Source of the DNA: Acanthamoeba lenticulata
Lineage: Eukaryota > Discosea > Longamoebia > Acanthamoebidae
NCBI GenBank assembly: GCA_002179805.1
Contig: NAVB01000490.1
Span: 1-64,000 of the forward strand
Length of the DNA stretch: 64,000 nt
Direction: 5' to 3'
Shown one piece after another: positions 48,701-59,760 of this stretch (positions are counted from its first letter, which is position 1; each line of letters starts with the position of its first letter). The translations under genes were made by a program, and so were the position numbers. The notes beneath the pieces were generated by a model. It ran no database searches. It was given only the letters and a program-made list of their open reading frames with translations, and was not told the DNA's origin.

Positions 48701-50542
48701 ACATCGACGTCGATGCCGGCGACGCCGAGCTCGAGCGGAGGGATGCGGGCACGGATCGGGTACGACGACCTGACCTTCCTGTGCAAGCTCGGGACGGGCG
48801 CGTTCGGGGACGTGTGGAAGGGCAAGCTGCGCGGCACGACGACGGTGGCGATCAAGACCCTGAAGGCCAACGGCGACTACGAGGACTTCCGGGTCGAGGC
48901 CCAGATCATGGCCGAGCTGCCGGCCCACCCGAACGTGGTGACCTTCTTCGGGGCGGCCGACGCCGACAAGGGCCTCTACATCGTCACCGAGTTCGTGCCG
49001 GACGGCTCGCTCGACCGCTACCTGCTCGAGCAGGGCGCGCGCATCGAGCAGGCCGTGCTCGTGCAGATGATCAAGGACGTCGCCGCCGGCATGGACCACC
49101 TCTCCACCCACGGCATCGTCCACCGCGACCTCGCCGCCCGCAACCTCCTCGTCGAGGTCAAGCGCTCGGGCTACCACCGCGTCAAGGTCTGCGACTTTGG
49201 CCTCGCCCTCGAGGGCCGCGACGTCGACGACCTCTCCGCCGGCAGCAACGGCAACGGCAGCGGCGCCACCGCCGTGCGGCCGCCGCGCGACGGGCCCGCC
49301 GGCGAGCAAGAGGTCCAACAGCAGCAGCAGCGCCAGCAGCGGCTGACCAACGTGCCGGTCCGCTGGACGGCCATCGAGGTGCTGCTCCACGGGCGGTACA
49401 CGAGCAAGAGCGACGTGTGGAGCTTTGGCGTGACCGTGTGGGAGATCTTCAGCGGCGGCCAAGTGCCCTACGCCGACCTGTCGACGTTTGAGATCGTCGA
49501 CCTCCTCCTGCGCGGCTACAAGCTGCCCCGCCCGGCCCGCTGCCCGGTCGAGCTCTACGAGCGCATCGTCCTGCGCTGCCTGGCCGACGACCCGGACGAC
49601 CGTCCGACCTTCCACGAGATCTACCGCACCCTCGACGCCCTCTTCCCCACCATCTACGCCTCGGCCGTGGTCGACCTCCACCATCATCACCGCAACAGCC
49701 ACCGCGCCCGCGCGCCCGCCGCCGTCACGGCCGCCGCCAGCAGCTTCGTCCCGCGGCTCGCCCTTGACTCGCCGCCGCTGTCGTCGTCTTCGCGGTCCAA
49801 CCGGATGCCGTCGCTGTCCTCGCCGGCCTTGCTGACGTCGTCCAGCTCGGTGCCCACCTCGGCGACCGCGGGGTCCTCTTCGTCGTCCTCGCACTACGTC
49901 TCGCCCGTGGCCAACAACAACAACAACGACGACATGTGCTCGCCCTACGGCTCGGTCGTGGCGCTCCGGCATGAGGACAGCGACAGCGACGACAGCGATG
50001 ACACGGACAGCGACAGCGATGACACGGACGATACCGACAGCGGCTGCAGCGAAGTCGATGACAGCGACGGCGCCAGCCAGAAGAGCAGCCGCACGAGCGG
50101 CAGCGCCAGCCGGAGCGGCAGCGGGACGGAGGAGGACTTGTCGGTCTTCTCGCCCTACGGCTCGGTCGAGCTCAGCGCGCGCGCGAACGGCAGCCGCTCG
50201 TCGTCGACGTCGTCGTGTTCCGAGTCGTCGCTCTTCTCGCCCTACGGTTCGGTCGAGCTGCCGCCGCGCGGCGCTGAATCGACCGACACGAGCGGCGACG
50301 AGCGCGAGGAGAAGCGACGCGCCGCGGAGGAGCGCGAGGCCAAGCAGGCCCACGACGTCGCTGAGAAGAACGCCAAGAAGACAAAGAAGACGAAGAAGAC
50401 CAAGAGCAAGTCGGCCAAGAAGGAGAAGAAAAAGTCCTCCAAGAAGGCGACGACCGCCAAGAAGGTCGGGAAGGCCAAGGAGGTCGATCCCGAGGACCCC
50501 CGAGAACACGACGACGTCGAGCCCGCCCCGGAGGTGTCTTGA
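45732..50542 (+). CDS. RCC1-repeat, SAM-domain and tyrosine-kinase-like protein
   Basis: A multidomain protein. Its Ser/Arg-rich head (MEETLATPPRMRTGRRMSSF) leads into RCC1-type beta-propeller blades from about 46130: CSFGGNEFAQLG, EVFAFGDGRWGKLGNG, EVYTFGKGANGQLGHG, EVYSMGDNKNGCLG and HVFSWGHSATGRLGCG, across small exons. A big 3' exon carries a disordered, His/Gly/Pro-rich linker. A SAM-like domain follows at about 48375-48560 (ALLRELNYHEDEGVTSLFIE). The kinase domain spans about 48760-49660: GTGAFGDVWKG, VAIKTLK, HRDLAARN, CDFGLALEG, VRWTAIEV, KSDVWSFGVTVWEIFSG. HRDLAARN is the tyrosine-kinase loop; the usual APE reads AIE. An acidic Asp/Ser region with three SPYGS(S/V)V repeats and a Lys-rich tail end it. 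All catalytic residues are present, so it should be active. Confidence 0.92.
46312..46337. repeat. Perfect AT palindrome in intron
   Basis: A 26-bp (TTAA)n-based perfect palindrome, ATGAATTAATT mirrored to AATTAATTCAT, within an intron of the RCC1-kinase gene. Probably a simple repeat rather than a functional site. Confidence 0.7.
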
Positions 50543-50755
50543 AGCCGCCTGGCTGGGTCTTCTTCTTCTTGAGGGAGGCGATGCCTTCCCGCAACAACAA
50601 CATCAACCACAAATGGAGCCGACGAGGAGATGATGAGCTTCGTAAGATGGCGCTCCTTCGACTTCCGTTCTCTTACGCTCCTTTTTTTTTCTTTTGCTGT
50701 ACAATCGATCCACAAGAACAACAACAACAACGACCTACTTCCTCTACTTCTTCTT

Positions 50756-52258
50756 TCATTTGAGTGTCTCCTCTTCTTCTTCCTCTGCTTCTTTTTGGCC
50801 GTTTGTCGAGTCGGTAGCGCGTCGCTGACGACTGAGCACGGCCCAGTAGACGACGTCGTTGTGGGACGGCGGAATCGAGGCCAGCCACGCGCTCCAGCCC
50901 TCTTCGTCTTCGACCACCTCCGCTGGTCGCGGCAGGCCCTCTTGTCGCGGCCGCGGCAGCGCCCACGCCCGGTCCAGATGCTCGCTCGGCCTGTTGTGTC
51001 GTCAGGTCGTGAGTCGACAAACGCAAGGACGAGAGAGAGAGAGCCATGAACGGACCGGGAGGGGTCGAGGAAGAAGCGGCCGTAGACGGGGTAGCCGCCC
51101 CGCCCGCGCTGGTCGACCGCCTCGGCGCCCTGCATGGCCAGCAGTTCGACGCAGTGCACCGTCTGACACCCGAACAGGCGCGCGTCGTCGATCACTTGCT
51201 GGTCGCTCCCCCGGCCTCCGCCCCGGCCTCGCTGTCGCTCCCTTCCTCGGTGAGGGGCATCGGTGGCCTGCGCAGGAGCCGACGCCGTCGGCCGGCCCGC
51301 GTAGACGATCACCTCGCCCTCGACTTCGCTGGTGTCCGCCGGCGGTGGCCCCTTGGCGGGGACGGCGGCCGTCGAGGGCGGGCGAAGGATCTGAAGGACG
51401 CGCGGGCCCGGAGCGTCGCTCCCGCGGAGTCCACGCGCGCGGCTGAAAGAGCGGACCTTGAGGAGCGTGGCGTGCGGGGTGAAGGGCGTCCACTTGATCG
51501 ACGGCAGCACGGACGGCTCGTGCTCGGTGAACCACGCGTGCAAGTCGCCTGCGCGCACGGTCGTGTGCGTGCTCGATTCAAGCTCTTGCATGAGGTCTCG
51601 CGCAAGGGAAGGAAGAGGGAAGACGAGGTACGGGCAAGTCGCTCGAGCGGGGCCGGGTCGGCGACGGCGGCCCACAGCACAAACTGGCCGCGGGCCTTGT
51701 CGAAGCAGCGAAGTCCGCGCAGCTGCAGCTCAAACTGTTGTGTTGTGTGCAGCACGTTGTAGAGCTGAGGAAGGGCCCCTGGGAGGGTCGAGTACGGAAA
51801 GAGGAGGCGTACGGGCGAGAAGAGCTGGGGGAGGCGGGCGGCGGCCCAGGCGGCGCACAGGGCCTGCGTGCGCGCAAGCAGGGCGGGCGTAGGGACGCAC
51901 ACGACAAAGAGAGTGATGTGCAGCTTGCGGTGCACGTCGATCGTGTAGCGCCCCAGCCCAGTACGCGGCAGCTTCCGGGACCCGGCATGCAGGTTCCTGG
52001 GCCGTTGGTCTTCCTTCTGCTGCTCTTCCTCCACTTCGTTGGCCTCCTCTGCGGGATCAGATGTGCTGGTGGTGGTCGGGCAAGTGGAGGGCCAGAGGCG
52101 AGCCTCCTCGGTGAGCAGGTGCTGCTGGAGTTCTTTTGCCCTGCGCACGACGTCGGGTTCATCAAGTCGCACCGCAAAGAAGAAGTTTGGGGATGGCCTG
52201 GCCACGGCAGGGCCCCGTGCTCGTGGTGCTGGGGCAGACGCAACTCTGCTCACAGTCA
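50756..52258 (-). CDS. AKAP7-like 2H phosphoesterase-domain protein
   Basis: Start taken at MTVSRVASAPAPRARG (52258), just before the conserved PNFFFAVRLDEPDVVRRAKE. The two H-x-T/S-x motifs of the 2H (LigT/AKAP7-NLS) superfamily are KLHITLFVV (about 51915) and, after an intron near 51620, PHATLLKV (about 51460). In AKAP7 and related enzymes these His pairs hydrolyse 2',5'-oligoadenylates or cyclic phosphates of RNA ends. Between them lie DKARGQFVLWAAV and other strand segments of the fold. Downstream exons add FGCQTVHCVELLAMQGAEAV with GYPVYGRFFLD (about 51190-51060), and an acidic tail (about 50990) that ends EEEETLK. The extension is not part of the standard domain. Longer in-frame starts exist upstream but lack support. 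Confidence 0.8.
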
Positions 52259-52425
52259 TCTTGGCCACGGAAGTAGAAGGGGCAAAAGGTACACTGAGGC
52301 AAGCGTAGTAAATAACATGGTTATACATGGGATGAACCAAGCTTGCCCAATCAGCAGCAGCATGTGCTTCCATCACTGATTTTAATCTTGTAAGCAGACG
52401 TCTCGGAAACCGCCAAAAAGGTACA

Positions 52426-52498
52426 TGCCTCACGTGAGGATCGAACTCACGACCTTCAGATTATGAGACTGACGCTCTACCGACTGAGCTAGCGAGGC
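52426..52498 (-). tRNA. tRNA-Met (anticodon CAT), elongator, copy 1
   Basis: 73-nt cloverleaf on the - strand. Acceptor GCCTCGC pairs with GTGAGGC with one G-T, and the discriminator is A. The anticodon loop CTCATAA carries CAT. A box TAGCTCAGTCGGTAGAGC and B box GAGTTCGATCC are present. A T5 terminator lies at 52419-52415. The stem and first base pair are not those of an initiator tRNA. Confidence 0.95.
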
Positions 52499-52575
52499 GG
52501 TTGTTAAGTAGAGAAGATCAGCAGCTCTGGAGCGAATATGAAAAAAATAAAACATGAGCACAAATAAAAAATGAG

Positions 52576-52648
52576 TGCCTCACGTGAGGATCGAACTCAC
52601 GACCTTCAGATTATGAGACTGACGCTCTACCGACTGAGCTAGCGAGGC
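52576..52648 (-). tRNA. tRNA-Met (anticodon CAT), elongator, copy 2
   Basis: Identical base for base to the copy at 52426-52498 and separated from it by 77 bp of dissimilar spacer, so a tandem duplication kept identical by selection or conversion. It has its own T6 terminator at 52571-52566. Confidence 0.95.
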
Positions 52649-53053
52649 TGGTATGTTTAAAAGGGGTCGAGGCTGCTACAATGATCGCATCGTCTTCCAG
52701 CTGTTTATTTGGCGCCAAAGTTGCGCCCATTTTTGCCGCGCCCAGAGCTAGTCGTGCCCTCTGTTCGCCCCCGTTCCATCCCCGTGCCTTGTGGACACAA
52801 CACAATCGTGGCTCGCTCAGAAGTAGAGAGAAAGTTGTTTTATAGTTTAAAGATGTACAGAATAGACTTGCGGTCAAGACAACAGCATCTTGGTGTTCTG
52901 GCCGCGAGAGGAAGAAGAACGGCAGGCGGTAAACGAGGATCTTGGTCCCGCCCCCTGCCGCAGGAAGCAACCCCTCTGGCAGCGTCGGCTGGCCAAGACT
53001 GGAGGTAGCTCACGAGGAAAAAAAGAAAGCGGATGGTCGGCAGAGAGATGGGC

Positions 53054-54309
53054 TTACTCGGCCTTGTCCTCATCCTCTTCGTTGTAGGCGAGAATGGCGT
53101 CGACGTAGGCCTTCTTGGTCTTGCCCTCGACCTTGAGGTTCTCCGCAGCGCAGTACGCCTTGAGTTTAGCCAGATCGTAGGTTTCGAGCTTGTCGAGGTC
53201 GAGCTCGGCCTCCTCCGCAGGCTCGGTAGTCTCCTTGGTCTCGACGGGCTTGGCGGGGGCCTTCTTGGTCTGCTTAGTATCCTTCTTGGTCTCCTTAGGA
53301 GACTCCTCCTCGGCGCCCTCGCTCGCCTTCTTGGTGGTAGACTTCTTCTTGGTGCTCTTCTCCTTCTTTCCGGACTTCTCCTTCTTGGCGGCCAGCTTCT
53401 CCTTCTTACCGGCGAGGGTCGTGTTCTCCTTGTCGCCCTCGAGCCAGGCGATAATGCGCTTGATCAGATCCTTCTTGCTTCCGGAGACCATGATCTCGTT
53501 CTCCTTGGCGTACTCACGCAGCTCCTCCACGGTGTACCTGCATTAGGTGGGGCACAAAGATTAGAACCTAACGATTCATGGCTGTGTGATTCGGAGCGAA
53601 AGGGGCTTGCGTACCACTGGTAAACGTCATCGTAGACGACGCCCTTGGCGAGCTTGGGCTTCGTCTTCGAAACCTTGACAGACTTCTTCTTGGGAGCCGC
53701 CTTCTTCTTCAGGGAAGCGATCTCGGTCTGTGTGGCGATGGCCTCGGCGACGGTGCCGTTGGCGGCATGGTCGGTGGCCTCGCAGAGCTCCATCTCGTAG
53801 GCGACGTCGAGGAGGACATCGTTGGGGAACGACTCGAGGAAGGCAACGGCAGCTTCGCTCTCGATCTGGTCGTTAATCTCGCTGGCAAGCTTGTCGACGG
53901 AGGTCTTGGTGTCGAGCTCGAGATCAAAAACTTCTCCAATGGCAACCAGCGTCTCGGCGTCGACGTAGGTCTTGAGGAACTTCTCAACGCCGTGGCTGTC
54001 GAGTGCCTCAAGAAGCCTCTTCTTGTGGACAAGCGGGCTCTTGGGGTTGTTAGACTCATGGTCAATGTTGAGCTGGGCCACGGCGTCGGCACGCTGCTTG
54101 GTGGTCATCTGCTCCGCAAGAATCTTGTTCGCAACACGGCGAATCTCGTTCTGGATAATCTTGCGGGCGTCACCGCTGGCGAGCGCCTTCTTCTCGCCCT
54201 TCTTGTTGGTCTTAGCCTCGTCGACGGCAAGCGCGAGGTTCCTGTCCGACTCAGCGAGCTGAACGAGGGAGCGAGGGGGGATGGCACGGAGGATGGTATC
54301 GAGGCTCAT
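53054..54309 (-). CDS. Double-SAP-domain nucleic-acid-binding protein
   Basis: Two exons, 54309-53615 and 53537-53054, encode 392 residues in phase. The N-terminal 190 residues are predicted helical (DTILRAIPPRSLVQLAESDR and onward) with no family I recognise. Two SAP-like helix-loop-helix motifs follow: YTVEELREYAKENEIMVSGS with KKDLIKRIIAWLEG at the second exon's start, and YDLAKLKAYCAAENLKVEGK with KKAYVDAILAY near the end. Between them is a strongly Lys-rich, Ala/Pro-containing linker like those of histone-H1 tails. SAP domains bind AT-rich DNA or RNA in chromatin and RNA processing. Regular codon use and a single short intron suggest good expression. The next gene on the same strand also has a SAP domain. 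Confidence 0.85.
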
Positions 54310-54626
54310 GTTTTGTGTGTGGTGTGTTTGTAGGTGGTACGCGACGTGCTATGGGTCGATGAAAAACGGAAACTCGTTCAAGCGCCAGCTTTATTGCCGG
54401 CGCAGATTTGGCGCCAAAATGTCTTCCCGCCCAAATCTTTGGCGCCTTTGGCGTCCAACTAGTCGTTGATGACACGCCCGTTAGGCCCCCACCCAACGTC
54501 TACTCGATGGCTTCAGGGAACCACACAGCAAACTTCTTCGGGCAAGTGAAGTGACTCAAGTTATTTCTCATTTGCAAATCCACTATCTCATGACTGGAGC
54601 CTTTGGCTGTCCTGCTTAGTCCTCCT

Positions 54627-56766
54627 CTACTTGCCACGGCTGGGGCTTCTCGAGCTGCTCCTCGATGAGTAGCTGCGGCTTCTGCTACGGCTCGGGCTGC
54701 GGCTTCTCGAGGACGAAGGGCTGCGGCTCCTGGACGACGATGGGCTCCTCCGACGTCGGCTACGACTGCGACTGCGACTGCGGCTCCGGCTGTAGCTACA
54801 ACGACAACAACAAAGATGGAAACAGTCAGACACAAAGCCACGAATAGAAAGGGAGGATGATCATAAACGCACCTCCTGCCGCGTCTTCTCTTCCGCTCGC
54901 GCTCTTCGCGCTCCTCACGTTCCTTCTGCAGACGCTCCCTTTCTAGCCGTTCCTTCTCCTCCTTTTCCTTCTCCTTCTGCGCGACCTCTTCATCAGAGAG
55001 TGGCATAAAGTAAATAGGTGGCTTCGCCTTCGTCTTCCTGAAGAGGTCGTCCAGCGTCGGGCCACTCGGCTCTGTTTGTTCCAATGAAGTGAGGGGAATG
55101 GTCAGCCCCCTTCTTCTCCATCTTAAAGGGGCCAAGAGAGCGGTACCGGGTGCCGGTTTCTGTCGTCGTTGACCCGGGTCGGCGGCTTTGCCTCCTCTGC
55201 ACAAAAGTTGCGTCACAACACGGCGGCGTGTGAGTGCTAGACTGTACAGTAGTGGCAAGCCTCGCCAGTCCATGTACCTTTCCCTGTCGCGACCGCGTGC
55301 TTCGGCCGGGTTGGCCGCTGCCTTCTCGGGGACTCGCGGGGGTGCCTTGCTCGCGAGCTCCTCGGGCGAAGCGAACTCGGCCAGGAGCGGCTTAGAGGTG
55401 TTGCCCACGGGCCAGATCAGTCCGTAGATCGCCTCCCGCGTCGCCGAGGCCTGTTCTACGCTCTCGTACTGTACGACCGGATGGGGCACGTCAGTCAGCC
55501 GATGAATGGAGGAAAGTTGTAGGCTCGAGGAGCTTGTCGTTGGGGCAAGAAGAAAGAAGCGCGCCAACGCACCGAGACGTAACAGTGGGTTTTGATGTCG
55601 TTCATCCAGAAGTTTGTGACGGTGCCTGTCTCTGCGAGAAGATCTTTTACGGCCTTCAAGGTGAAAGGACGCACAAAATTGCGTACCAGCAGCGTGTTGG
55701 TGGGCTCGCCGGTGGGCGCAGGCGCGGCTGAGTGATTCATCCAGTCATCGTCCACCACCACAACAACAACAACAAGAGCAGGTGTCACGGTCCTGTACTG
55801 ATAAAGTTGCAGGGAAAGGAGATGAGACGTACAGTCAACGGCCTTAACGCGAGGCTGCTCGTCGTCAAGGTCAGCCTGCGAAGCCCGACGCTGGACGACG
55901 ACCTTCCGCACGTCTTCCTTGCCACTCGTTGTAGTGGCTGCAGAGGGAGAGGAAGAGGAGGCGGTCTCTACAGAGGGCTGCGGCTTGGCCGGTTTCTCGA
56001 GCTCGCGCTGCCTCTCGCCTTCGCGCTCCCTGCGCCTGTGCCCATCGCAAACCGCGTCAGAACCGGCCTGCAGCAACACACTGGGCGCAAGCTGAGCTTA
56101 CCTGGGCTGGGTGTCGTCGCTTACGCGCTCGTCGCGCGTAGGGAGCGCATTCCCAAACAGGCGACGGCCTCGCTCCTGGGCGGCGGCCTCCTCGTCGAGC
56201 TTCTGTCTCTTGGCCGCGGCCTGATCGGTCGGCACGGCGTCGGTGACCTCGCCGTTCGTCTCTGCCGCGGCGGTAGTAGTGCCAGTGGTGGGCGCCTCCT
56301 CTTGGTCAGATTCTTTTGATTGGGGCTCGTCCTCCAATTTGCGCTTCCTGTGCTCCCTTTCTTCCTCCATCTCATCTGGCTTGGGGTTAGTCTCCTCGTG
56401 CTGCTGCGGTTTCGCTTCCTCTTCCATTTGTTTCTCCTCAGCTGCCTCCTCTGAACGAGCTTCTTCTTCCTGTCCGACTCCAGCTTGCTTGTCCTCTTCA
56501 TTTTCCTTCACCGCCGGTTCCTCGCTCTCCTCTGTGCCCACGGTCGTTTCGGCCCCGTTGGTCTCTTCGGCGTGCTTGTCCTCCTCTTGCGGCGCTTCCT
56601 TGGCCTGCTGTGCTGCCTCCTCGTCCATGAGGCCTACCAAGCGCTGATACAGATCAGATTTGCGCCCAGAAGTGCTTGCGCTGCGCTTCTTGAGTTCAGC
56701 TTGAAGCTCCTTCACAATCATATCCTCCACTTTCTTTCCATTCACGCTGTGTCCCGAGTGAGACAT
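54627..56766 (-). CDS. ACIN1: Acinus homologue (SAP-RRM-RSB protein)
   Basis: Start MSHSGHSVNGKKVEDMIVKE (56766), in front of a SAP domain (ELQAELKKRSASTSGRKSDL). A long Glu-rich region follows. The RRM is spread over exons near 55730-55410: TNTLLVRNFVRPFTLKAVKD, GTVTNFWMNDIKTHCYVS, YESVEQASATREAIYGLIWP. The RNPS1-SAP18-binding (RSB) motif LDDLFRKTKAKPPIYFMPLS is at about 55050, then a Lys/Glu/Arg helix and an RS-rich tail ending SPSRGK. This order is that of animal and plant acinus, the ASAP/PSAP scaffold that attaches to the exon-junction complex and shapes splicing. It is shorter than human ACIN1, which is expected for protists. Confidence 0.93.
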
Positions 56767-57120
56767 GATGATCAAAACAGCCGCTTGGGATGTCGCTCGC
56801 AAAATGCAAATCTATTACACGCTTATGTTGGCTGAGCTTGAAATCTTCACTTGGACAACCCAGACACCAGCGCTCAAGATGGGGCTCGAATCTTGCGTGG
56901 GAGGGATCGTGGAAGCGAAGAAAGAGCAAAGAAAAAGGATAGCGACAGAAAAAAAAAGTCCTCTGTGGACAAAGGAGGTCCAACCAAATATCAAACTTTG
57001 GCCTGCCTTTTTGGTTTGGTGTCCCTTGCGCTCTATCTCATAGATAATTGTGGGGACTCGACCACGAACTTTTGGAGGTTCTTATAGCGTTTTGGGCCAC
57101 CGTGAGGTGAGCAAGCCCGG
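56767..57120. promoter_or_regulatory. Head-to-head intergenic region, acinus and unknown gene
   Basis: 354 bp between the starts at 56766 (-) and 57121 (+). AT-rich around 56930-57060. No defined element recognised. Confidence 0.35.
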
Positions 57121-59646
57121 ATGAACTTCAACAAGATTAAACGCTTTACCTCGAGCAAGCTACGAGAGAGCGAGAGGGGCAAAGCCTGCGAGAATCGATT
57201 GGAAAAGGTACGCACTCGTGTGTTGCTCCCCCGGTGAAGTAGGCGAGTTACGGAACGAGTGCCTCACTCTTAGCCACTAGGAAGAAGAAACAGCGGAACC
57301 AGAACCCTTGATCAGCGATGAAAAATTGATCGAGGTGCAAAACAAAGTGAAGGAGATCTGGGAGCGCTCCTGGGAAAGCGTGGCGGCATACAAAGACGTG
57401 CCTCGACTTGTTAGCCGCTTTCACGTCTATGATGATAGTGGTGAAAGGCTAGACCCTAATCTGGATGACGTGCCTTCTCCACGACTGGGGCGCCAGGTGA
57501 CTGCTCCTCCTTGCTTTCCCTGTGAGGACTTGAGGCTGGGCATTAACTCTCATTACGGCAGGGAACGACCTGTTATGAAGCCGCAACAAGTGGTGGCGGT
57601 GGTAGGGGCATGCTTCGGTCGTCGAGTGCAGCATCGTTCGCCATTCACCCTGGTGAAGAGACCCCTGAAGAGATAGAGATGAAGCTACAGGCCTTTACCA
57701 AGAAGCGAGAAACCTTGAAGCACATATTCCTGGCTCTATGTTCTGTCGAGGGCGACGAAGGAGCTAGTGCTCTGCGGCAGAGGATAGAAGAGAACTTTGA
57801 TCAGTACTACAAGGACAACTCTGATTTTTGTACGTGCTCGGCGGCACACCCCAAAGGCATAACCTAACACCGCCTACAGCCCAGATCTCACAGAGCTTCA
57901 TGAGCAAAGTGATCGGTGGAGATAGCAAGGTCAACCAAGTGTTCAAGGCGACAAATCAGGTACCTCTCAGATCTGGTGCCCTGTTGATGACTCAAGCCTG
58001 ACTCGACCTTGCTGCCCCGCTCCATACGCAGAGCATCATCGCGCCAGCGGTCATCGCACTCAGTTTTTCCAAGTTGGGTCAGACACACCGATACAAGGAC
58101 CGAAAGTTATGGCGAGTCTTTGTCCACATCATGCCAGATCAGGTCGTGGTCACCAACCAAAGGGGAGGTACGGATGATTAGAACCAGATCGTAGCCAGCT
58201 GGACCCTAAACTGGTGTTGTCTGCCTTGCAGAACAAGCCGTCGTGGCTCCGGATGCGCCAGAGTTCTTTGAGTTTACCTGGGAACTGGTCATCGTGTTCA
58301 ATCGAGAGCTGACCGAGATCCTGGACGTGCGCATGTGTATCGTCGACGTCGTCTATGCTGCCCACGTAAGCCTTCACCACGTCTCTTGAAATATGTGTGG
58401 TTTTGCTAAGACGCGCGCGCACATGCAGGCCACTGAGGGTTTCAAGGATAAGCTGGAACGCATGCTGTCCAACATGTACAGAAGGGGGGAATCGGCCGAG
58501 ACCTATGTCGAAAGGGTGCGCATGAAGGCGATGCTTGAAGCAAGCGCGGATACCGACGAGAAGATGGTAGGGGAGGAAGAGAAAGAAGGCGGCGTCGAAG
58601 AAGATTCTTCAGCGGTAAAGAACAAGGTCGATACCGACGACCTTCATGATGAAGACGGCAGCCGCACCGGTCGAAGCCGTAGAAAGAAAGGATTGACGCG
58701 ATCAGGGAAGAGTAGCGACGGTACCGACAAGAGCAAGCTGCCGTCCTCAGGACCACTCCCTACGCGGCCTGTCAATCCGGAGAAGATGCGTCGATACATC
58801 GCGGAAGAGAACAACCGACTGGACGAGGACGACGATGATGACGAACCGTCCAAGCCTCCTCGACCCAGCGGTCCTCCAAAGCTGTACATGGCGGACAGGG
58901 CGAAGCTGCGGCTGGGAGGACTGGCTCCGCACAGCTTAGGTGGCAGCGGCAGCTTCAGTGCCCGAACGAGGCGAAGAGACGAAGAGGAGGAACGAGTGGG
59001 AGGCGAGCGCAACGGCGATAAGAGAAAGAGCCAGAAGTCGCTCACGGCCGCCCAGCTGAAGCAGCGACACGAGCTGGAAGAGTCGCTGAAGGAGGAGCGA
59101 GCGGCCATGGAACGACGGGCGCCGCATAAGCAGACGTCACCATCCAAAACACACAGCTATGCGACCAAGGATCGAGAGTCGCGCGAGCGAGCGTCCTCTC
59201 AGTTGCGAGTAAGCAAGGAGAAGGAGAAGGAGAAGGACACGAACGACAAGAGTCAACAACAGCACAACAACAACAACAACGGCAGCAGGGAAGACGATGA
59301 ACGAAGAGGATCGTCGCGTGAGGGCAAGAAACGAGATCGAACGAAGGAACGCACACAGATGTTTGCCGCCCTGGTTGGCGTGGAGCGGCCGGAGGAGAGA
59401 AAGCTCGACTCGGGCCTCCCCCGGCAGGGCAGCTCAACCAGTATTGCGCGCGGAGGCAGCGCCATCGCGGGCAGCGTGGCCAACGCCACGAAGATAAGCC
59501 TTCGAGAGAAGCGTATGAGCATGATGTTGCCCTCAACTCGCCCGGGAGCCCTTGATGAGCTCGTGCGCGACGAGTTTCCGCGCGAGCAGTCCCGCAAGGG
59601 CAAGAGCGAGCGGAAAGGAGGGAAGGAGGAACGTGTCAGAGGTTGA
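57121..59646 (+). CDS. Unrecognised protein with N-terminal helical region and charged C-terminal half
   Basis: Starts MNFNKIKRFTSSKLRESERG, and a clean intron joins RLEK to EEETAEPEPLISDEKLIEVQ. Early exons are helical (NKVKEIWERSWESVAAYKDV; EMKLQAFTKKRETLKHIFLA; RIEENFDQYYKDN), which could be a BAR-like coiled-coil bundle. A second folded region follows (about 58020-58440): SIIAPAVIALSFSKLGQTHR, DRKLWRVFVHIMPDQVVVTN, FFEFTWELVIVFNRELTEIL and RMCIVDVVYAAH, rich in beta-strand. I cannot name this domain. The last exon (to 59646) is Lys/Glu/Ser-rich and disordered. The intron ending near 57625 was not resolved in phase. No signal peptide or membrane helix. A cytoplasmic role in membrane or cytoskeleton binding is only a guess. 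Confidence 0.6.
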
Positions 59647-59760
59647 TACCGTGTGCCCTCCAAGCAGTTTTGATCAACAGAAAAAAAAGAAAAGAAAAAC
59701 TGAGAGAGACAAACGCTTCGTTTCTTTTTTTTTTTTGTTTTAATTTTTTATTACAATCAG

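Noticed and set aside
47429..50509. 1026-codon open frame on the - strand, opposite the RCC1-kinase gene
   Set aside because: It mirrors the GC-rich, third-position-biased sense exon, has Arg/Ala/Gly-dominated composition and no domain, while the sense frame has full kinase motifs.
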